Of a stretch of DNA of 20,693 nucleotides, positions 15,209-20,693 are shown one piece after another (position 1 is the stretch's first letter; the number at the start of each line of letters is the position of its first letter). The stretch spans positions 1 to 20,693 of the IMG/VR virus record IMGVR_UViG_3300020162_001799; one strand, given 5' to 3'. A program made the translations under genes and the position numbers. This DNA comes from a virus. The notes under the pieces were generated by a model. It worked only from the letters and a program-made list of their open reading frames with translations. It had not been told where the DNA came from and made no database searches.

Positions 15209-15817
15209 ATGATACAAAGACCAGGAATGTACGAAGGAGAGGTGAAAAGAGATGAGGCCGGCGACATGCAATTCTATATTTGGAGGGGTAGTAGTTGGGA
15301 ATTATATTATGGATATGGAAGTTATGGTGGAGCAGCTAGTGCGGCAAGTTCAACCGGTCTATTCGAAGGATTTCCAACTCCATATACAACTGCACAGAGA
15401 ATATTATTCTTAACGGTAGATACTAGAATAGGTCAAAATAATGAACCTGTATTAGCAAAAGCATATTTGAATGGAAACGAAATCGCAGACCAATCTAACG
15501 CATTAGGTAGAACAACTTTTAATCTTACAGAAGAATCAATATTAAATGAATCTTTATTAACTTTTGTTAGCGGAGATTTGAGACCAATAAAAAGATTTAG
15601 GATACAATCTAGAAAGGATTCTGTAAATGATGTTACAATAATAGAAATAGATGAAAACGGAATAGAACCAATACCGGTTACACCACCTGTTACAGAACCT
15701 ACACCACCTTCCGGAGGTGGAGGCGGCGGAGGCGGCATAGGTGGTGGCGGAGGAGGAGGCCAGTTTGATACACAATCATTATACGCGAATACTGACCAGG
15801 CAATGGCACTACAATAA
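15209..15817 (+). CDS. Small tail-module protein with Pro/Thr-rich and poly-Gly tail
   Basis: In this 202-aa protein the N-terminal part (1-40) is aromatic and Gly-rich (Y-I-W-R-G-S-S-W-E-L-Y-Y-G-Y-G). A beta domain spans about 60-150 (R-I-L-F-L-T-V-D, L-N-G-N-E-I-A-D). Then comes a P/T-rich linker (155-167) and two poly-Gly runs, G169-176 and G178-184, split by one Ile, before a short polar end. The Gly codons mix GGA, GGT and GGC, so the run is not a simple trinucleotide slip. The folded domain could be Ig-like; the tail resembles polyglycine surface segments of some phage adhesins. No family is recognised. It lies between the similar poly-Gly gene upstream and the giant wedge gene. Confidence 0.65.
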   Translation: MIQRPGMYEGEVKRDEAGDMQFYIWRGSSWELYYGYGSYGGAASAASSTGLFEGFPTPYTTAQRILFLTVDTRIGQNNEPVLAKAYLNGNEIADQSNALGRTTFNLTEESILNESLLTFVSGDLRPIKRFRIQSRKDSVNDVTIIEIDENGIEPIPVTPPVTEPTPPSGGGGGGGGIGGGGGGGQFDTQSLYANTDQAMALQ

Positions 15818-15831
15818 CTTTGAAAAAACAT

Positions 15832-15843
15832 TATTTATAATAG
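15832..15843 (+). promoter_or_regulatory. TATTTATAATAG motif abutting the giant gene's ATG
   Basis: TATTTATA at 15832-15839 repeats the motif at 192 and 8947, but here it touches the start codon. If it were a -10-like box, the transcript would begin inside the coding region. It may therefore be an A/T-rich translation-initiation context, not a promoter. Confidence 0.2.
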
Positions 15844-18800
15844 ATGGCATCAGAAAGAAATATAATAGTTAAATGGACGGACTACAGAGCAGATGTAACA
15901 CTTAGTGCTACATTCGAAGGTAACGTGCCAATGGTTGACCCACTGCCACCATCTCCTGTAAGAGTTGTAGTTAAAAATACACTTGGGAAGGAATCTGTAA
16001 AGGTTTACTATAGAAATGAAGCGGGTGTAGATAGTCAAATAATAGTTTCTAGTGAAGTTCTTATAGATGTTCAATATAATTCAAAGGTATCTATTGGTAG
16101 AAATAATTCTATTAACTATAATATAGATGATATTAAAGTAACCGATAAAGATGGTAATGTTGTAAAACAATCAAAATCAAATTTATTGGATATAGAGGGT
16201 ATAACATCCCCTTATACAATTGATGTAAGTAGTGTAGAGATATTAACAATAGCAGATGTAGCTAAACTTTCATCAGGTGTTGCACCATTGTACGATTGGA
16301 ACACAGAAGAAAAATCAGAATTCTCTTTTGAGATAAACACTATAAATGCTACTTATGTAAAATACTATTTCCCAAATCAAACTGGAGCTGAAGAGGATGG
16401 TGGAAAAAAGGTATCAGTTGATGCAAATGGAAAAGCTATTATAACCGTTAAGAATCCAAACGCAATTGGTAAATACGAATTAATAGTTTTTGCGGGTAAT
16501 ACAAAATTAGGAGATGGTGAAGAAAGTAGAGGATATATAAATGTTTATAGACAAAGATTTTATGGTCAACCTGATGTAACCAATATAGTATATGATAGAA
16601 ATATCACGGAAGCAGACCTAAAACCATTAGAATTTAATTTTGAGTTTTCATTTAATACGGTTAATTCAGAAGGTATAGATTTTTATTTAGGTGATAATAA
16701 AATATCAAATTTACCATTGGTAAACGGAACAGGTGAAATAACTCTCTCTGCTAAAGAACTATATAATTCATACAAGAAATATTTTAATGAAACATCGAAA
16801 ACCTATGAAATAACGTTTTCGTTTGAACCATATTTTTATGGAATTGGTGGAAAGATAACCGGAAAGAAAGAAAGTGCAACTGTATTTGTTCAAAAGGCTA
16901 AATATTTAATATCTAAATCAGAAGTATTAGGAACTTTCACCAGCGTATTTTCTCAATTATTTTCTGGTGGCAATACTAAGCAAAATTTTGAAGATAAGAT
17001 TGTTTTTGAAGATGACAAACATTTATATTACAGCATAAGAATAGATGATGATAAATCATTTTTAATTTCAAATATTGGTAATGATACTAATACATTTTCG
17101 GTAGAGAATAATAAAGTAGTAGCTTCTCAATATGAATTAGACCCACAAAGTGGTAGTACACGAAGAAAAAGAAGTCAATCCGATTATAACTCATTAGTAG
17201 TTAAACTATTAGAAGCATTTCCAACCGATATACCAAATAATACATTAATCTGGGTAACTAAGCAGATTATACCAACTATAGTTGAAACTATTATCTTAAC
17301 GGATACGGATGAGGATAAGTGTATTCCACTTAAACCTAACTTTGGTGTAGATGTTATAGATGAAACAGGATATGAATTTTTTAATCAAATTATATCAAGT
17401 GGTTCATTAACATCGGAAGATATAGTTAATAAATATGTTTCTAAAAGCCAATTTTCATTAGATGAGTTAAACATTGAATATACAAGTGGTAGTGATACCG
17501 AATCATATAGCTTTATAAAGTTTGACAATTTTGTAAATTTCGGTAGTGCAGTTGGTAGAATACAAAACTTTCAATATAAAATAGAAACTATTGAGAATTG
17601 GGAAACTAAAATAATATCAACTACTTACACACCAACATCGTTAATACAGAATACATCTTCGGTTTCTCTCTTAACAAGTGCTTCGTATAATGATAAAATC
17701 AAAGGTATAAAAAATGGATTTGACGCATTTGAAAAAACAATGTATAATGAATTTAGTATAACTTCATCAAATTCAACATTCTTTGAAACTCAAATAGACG
17801 TAGCATCTGGATATGATAGAGTTAATAAAAATTATTTAGTAAGACATATACCACAATACCTTCAGCAAGATGAAGAAAGTGAAGAGTTCCTTTTATTCTT
17901 AGAAATGATTGGACAGCATTTTGATATTATATGGGCTTATATAAATGGTATAAGTAGATTAAGAAAAGTTTCACATAAATCTGTAGATGGTGTTTCTGAT
18001 AAGTTGGTTCACACTCTATTAGAATCATTTGGATGGGACCCGAAATCACCATTTAGTGGACAACAATTATGGAAACACGCTTTTGGTTTAAATGAAGATG
18101 GTTCTACTACAGGTAATGTAAATTCGTTAGGAAATAATGTATCACCTTCATATACGCCTGAAAGCGCTAGAAATGAAGTGTGGAGAAGAATACTTAATAA
18201 CTTACCATATCTTTTAAAGCACAAAGGTACTAGAAAAGCTATTAACGCAATTGTTGCATGTTATGGAGTTCCTTCTTCATTATTAACTATTGTAGAATTT
18301 GGAGGGCCTTCAAATGTAACTGAAAATGCAACTACTAAATTTACATATGAAGATAGAAGTGCTACATTAAATTTGGCACAGAATGAATCTATTATATTTG
18401 ATTGGAAAGAAGGAACTGGAGGAAATGACCCAGATTCATTAGAAGTTAGATTTAGAACTTCAAAATTATCTCTAGTATCTTCTTCTCAAACCTATTATCA
18501 AACACAATCATTATTAAGTATAGATGGTGGAAGTGGAATATGGAATGTTAAGTTGATACCATCGGCATCTTCTATATACGGAGATGTAGTGTTTGAAATG
18601 AGTTCTAGTGCTAATGTATTTCTTAGTCCTGGTAATATATCCTCTTCATTGGAATGTGTATCTATGAGTATTCAAAATGTTCCTATTTTTGATAACAAAT
18701 ATAGACACTTTACTATTCAAAGAGAAGTAACAAATGAGAATGTTTATGCGGGTAATGTAATAACGAGAAGTTTGGATTATGAAACATATCGTATGTACTA

Positions 18801-20693
18801 TAAACAAGCAGATGGGGATAGAATTGTATTAAGTGAATCGGATACGTTGAATTTATTAATAACAACAGGTTCGGGTTCATTAATACCTGGTTCAAAATAT
18901 TATACACAGATTGCTTGGTTAAGTGGTAGTAACATTGATATTGGTGCACAAGGTTCAAATGGAATTAGTGGTTCGATAGATGAAGTTAGAATTTGGGGAG
19001 GTGCATTAAGTGAATCGGTAGTAGATTCTCATACACTAAACCCTGATACAATAATGGGTAACACTGTTTATTCATCTACATCAGACCTTTTCTTCCGTTT
19101 AGATTTTGAATATCCTAAAAATAGACAAAGTGGAAGTATTGGTAGTGATAGATTTATAAAGAACGTAGCTCCATTTGTAACATATTCATCTTCATTAGAT
19201 ACCAATGGTAAACAAAAAGTAGTTAGTGGATATAGTGGTTACGCAACTGCTAGTATTTTTACGACCGCTAGTTCATATCCTTATCAATATGAGGTATATG
19301 AGAGATTTGTAACTGCTGAGATTCCATCAATAGGATTTGTAGGAAAAGATAAAGTTCGATTAGAAGCTATTGAGTTAAACGGTCAATTATCATATAAGGC
19401 AAGAGCAACTAAAAAAGCGTTTGATAGAGCACCTATTGATTCTAATAGATTAGGATTATTTTTCTCACCTGTTAAAGAAATTAACTTAGATATACTTCGT
19501 TCATTAGGCCCTATTAATATAGGTGATTACATTGGAGATTGGGATGAAGAGTATGGAACTGATACATATGGTGATTTAGATGAATTAAGAAATTACTATT
19601 TTGAAAGAACTCAATTAAATTTTGATGAGTATATTAAACTTATTAAATCTATAGATAAATCTTTATTTGAAATGTTAGACCAGGTAATTCCTGCTAGAGC
19701 TAATGTATCAAAAGGTTTATTAATCGAACCTTCTCTATTAGAAAGAAGTAAAATAAAAATCAATAGACCTGTGGCGGAAAAAATCCTACACACTGCTTCT
19801 ATTGATACTATGGAAAATAAAGTAATCGGAGGAGAATTATTGATATACTCAAGTTCATTGGATATGAATGAAAACCTTGTAATAGAAGGTTTAACTCCTT
19901 TTTATGAAGGTACATACTCGGTGAATGATAATATACAAATAGAATCGTTGTATCCAACATATGGGACTACATATGATGTGGTAGGTAATATCACACCTAG
20001 TGGAGGTATATTATCTAACTTAAATAATCAAGGTGGAATTGTAGTAGATATAGATTGTCGATTACAAGACCCAACCTTAATAGGAGAAGTAGATTTAGAG
20101 GATTCATATCAATCAGTTGGAAACGACCCAGATTCTCCATTTAATTTAGGATTCGGTTTATTTGGACAAGATGGTGCAGTTGATAGAACCTACATAAAAG
20201 AAAACGGGCAATATATCCTTACACAAAGGTACAACGCGTATATTATAAAAGTTAAATATACTAGAAGTGTACCTAGAAGAGTTCCTGAAAATGGAGTATC
20301 TAGTTCTTTATTTAGAAATACTAAACTTTCTGCTACTGATAAAGTAGTATTAGAGAAAATAAATAGATATGATAGGAAATTGATATTAATTGACCCGATA
20401 GATTATTCTCCTGCAGTTGTTCCACCGGCGTTTAGAGGCCCGTTACAACATTCATTTTATACAGATATATTAGCTAATTTAGGAACATATCCTTATAAAA
20501 ATGGTGTTATAGTTGGGATAGAACCTTTTACAGGAACTACATCTGGTCACTATAGTAATACAAAGGATACATCTAGGGGATTGGATAATAGTTTTTTCGC
20601 GGGCTCTAAGCAAACATCTAGAACGACATTAGATGGAACTCCTGCGGTTGAAACATTCTCAACAAACCCTAACAGATTAAGAGTTGGACCTAC
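15844..20693 (+). CDS. Giant baseplate wedge (gp7-like) protein with tail-protein-I-like and LamG domains, 3' end missing
   Basis: One uninterrupted frame runs from ATG 15844 to the window edge: at least 1616 residues, well above T4 gp7 (1032). About 1-560 is beta-rich, probably stacked Ig-like domains. About 660-820 looks like the P2 gpI/gp7 type: H-I-P-Q-Y-L-Q-Q-D-E, F-L-x-F-L-E-M-I-G-Q-x-F-D, then N-L-P-Y-L-L-K-H-K-G-T-R-K-A-I and a Y-G motif. About 826-1085 is LamG/concanavalin-like, with the diagnostic G-S-I-D-E-V-R-I-W-G-G-A-L-S-E at 1043-1057. About 1200-1310 is a conserved-looking block with D-Y-I-G-D-W, F-D-E-Y-I-K-L-I-K and I-P-A-R-A-N-V-S-K-G-L-L-I-E-P. gp7 clamps the gp6 dimer and carries peripheral parts; the LamG domain suggests added glycan binding. 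The gp7 equivalence is inferred from position and the gpI-like block. Confidence 0.75.
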   Translation, partial: MASERNIIVKWTDYRADVTLSATFEGNVPMVDPLPPSPVRVVVKNTLGKESVKVYYRNEAGVDSQIIVSSEVLIDVQYNSKVSIGRNNSINYNIDDIKVTDKDGNVVKQSKSNLLDIEGITSPYTIDVSSVEILTIADVAKLSSGVAPLYDWNTEEKSEFSFEINTINATYVKYYFPNQTGAEEDGGKKVSVDANGKAIITVKNPNAIGKYELIVFAGNTKLGDGEESRGYINVYRQRFYGQPDVTNIVYDRNITEADLKPLEFNFEFSFNTVNSEGIDFYLGDNKISNLPLVNGTGEITLSAKELYNSYKKYFNETSKTYEITFSFEPYFYGIGGKITGKKESATVFVQKAKYLISKSEVLGTFTSVFSQLFSGGNTKQNFEDKIVFEDDKHLYYSIRIDDDKSFLISNIGNDTNTFSVENNKVVASQYELDPQSGSTRRKRSQSDYNSLVVKLLEAFPTDIPNNTLIWVTKQIIPTIVETIILTDTDEDKCIPLKPNFGVDVIDETGYEFFNQIISSGSLTSEDIVNKYVSKSQFSLDELNIEYTSGSDTESYSFIKFDNFVNFGSAVGRIQNFQYKIETIENWETKIISTTYTPTSLIQNTSSVSLLTSASYNDKIKGIKNGFDAFEKTMYNEFSITSSNSTFFETQIDVASGYDRVNKNYLVRHIPQYLQQDEESEEFLLFLEMIGQHFDIIWAYINGISRLRKVSHKSVDGVSDKLVHTLLESFGWDPKSPFSGQQLWKHAFGLNEDGSTTGNVNSLGNNVSPSYTPESARNEVWRRILNNLPYLLKHKGTRKAINAIVACYGVPSSLLTIVEFGGPSNVTENATTKFTYEDRSATLNLAQNESIIFDWKEGTGGNDPDSLEVRFRTSKLSLVSSSQTYYQTQSLLSIDGGSGIWNVKLIPSASSIYGDVVFEMSSSANVFLSPGNISSSLECVSMSIQNVPIFDNKYRHFTIQREVTNENVYAGNVITRSLDYETYRMYYKQADGDRIVLSESDTLNLLITTGSGSLIPGSKYYTQIAWLSGSNIDIGAQGSNGISGSIDEVRIWGGALSESVVDSHTLNPDTIMGNTVYSSTSDLFFRLDFEYPKNRQSGSIGSDRFIKNVAPFVTYSSSLDTNGKQKVVSGYSGYATASIFTTASSYPYQYEVYERFVTAEIPSIGFVGKDKVRLEAIELNGQLSYKARATKKAFDRAPIDSNRLGLFFSPVKEINLDILRSLGPINIGDYIGDWDEEYGTDTYGDLDELRNYYFERTQLNFDEYIKLIKSIDKSLFEMLDQVIPARANVSKGLLIEPSLLERSKIKINRPVAEKILHTASIDTMENKVIGGELLIYSSSLDMNENLVIEGLTPFYEGTYSVNDNIQIESLYPTYGTTYDVVGNITPSGGILSNLNNQGGIVVDIDCRLQDPTLIGEVDLEDSYQSVGNDPDSPFNLGFGLFGQDGAVDRTYIKENGQYILTQRYNAYIIKVKYTRSVPRRVPENGVSSSLFRNTKLSATDKVVLEKINRYDRKLILIDPIDYSPAVVPPAFRGPLQHSFYTDILANLGTYPYKNGVIVGIEPFTGTTSGHYSNTKDTSRGLDNSFFAGSKQTSRTTLDGTPAVETFSTNPNRLRVGP

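Noticed and set aside
15433-15831. Minus-strand frames rich in Pro, or in Ser/Ala and Cys, opposite the poly-Gly gene
   Set aside because: They are the antisense reading of Gly and Pro codons, not genes.
1-20693. tRNA genes, CRISPR arrays, insertion sequences, integrase or attachment sites
   Set aside because: None seen by eye; coding density is nearly complete and no regularly spaced repeats or terminal inverted repeats were found.

Overview
This AT-rich window is best read as part of the late (tail and baseplate) region of a T4-like contractile-tailed phage. Every gene I can support is on the + strand, packed with gaps of 0-35 nt or overlaps of 1-4 nt. Marker proteins are a gp55-like late sigma factor, a gp5-like central spike/hub, gp25, gp6 (baseplate J family) and a very large wedge protein with a tail-protein-I-like block. 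The host is probably a Bacteroidetes bacterium. Two promoters match the TTG-N20-TAnnTTTG pattern of that phylum, and almost no start codon has a Shine-Dalgarno sequence; starts follow A-rich leaders instead. The host call is inference.

Layout. 1-127 is the 3' end of a small heat-shock protein (Hsp20) gene, followed by an intrinsic terminator (152-186) with a promoter nested over its 5' arm (120-150). 222-1617 holds a 58-aa protein and a multi-TM/coiled-coil membrane protein. The membrane protein's zero frame stops at 1360, just after an A9 slippery run; a -1 shift there adds 87 residues with Ca-binding-like DxDGDG loops. A second promoter (1634-1665) shares an identical 12-mer with the first and precedes a run of genes: a catalytically dead peptide-deformylase-like protein, two small proteins, the late sigma factor, a NodU/CmcH-type O-carbamoyltransferase and an SGNH-hydrolase-like protein. 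The last three overlap by ATGA.

5958-20693 is the baseplate block: a helical protein, the gp5-like spike (no lysozyme domain), a hub-associated protein fused to a papain/C39-like cysteine peptidase, a small coiled-coil protein, gp25, gp6, a DNRLRE-like beta protein, a coiled-coil fibre-like protein, two proteins ending in Pro-rich then poly-Gly tails, and a giant wedge protein (at least 1616 aa, running off the window) with tail-protein-I-like and LamG-like domains.

How it fits together: the sigma factor would switch the host polymerase to late promoters. The baseplate genes build the wedge (gp6, gp25, giant protein) around the hub (gp5-like plus peptidase), which would pierce and digest the envelope. 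The surface proteins probably bind host glycans. The carbamoyltransferase/SGNH pair probably modifies a sugar, nucleotide or surface polymer whose identity is not visible here. The strongest candidates for new biology are the -1 frameshift, the pseudo-deformylase, the promoter-in-terminator arrangement and the hub peptidase fusion. I saw no tRNA, rRNA, CRISPR array, insertion sequence or integrase.
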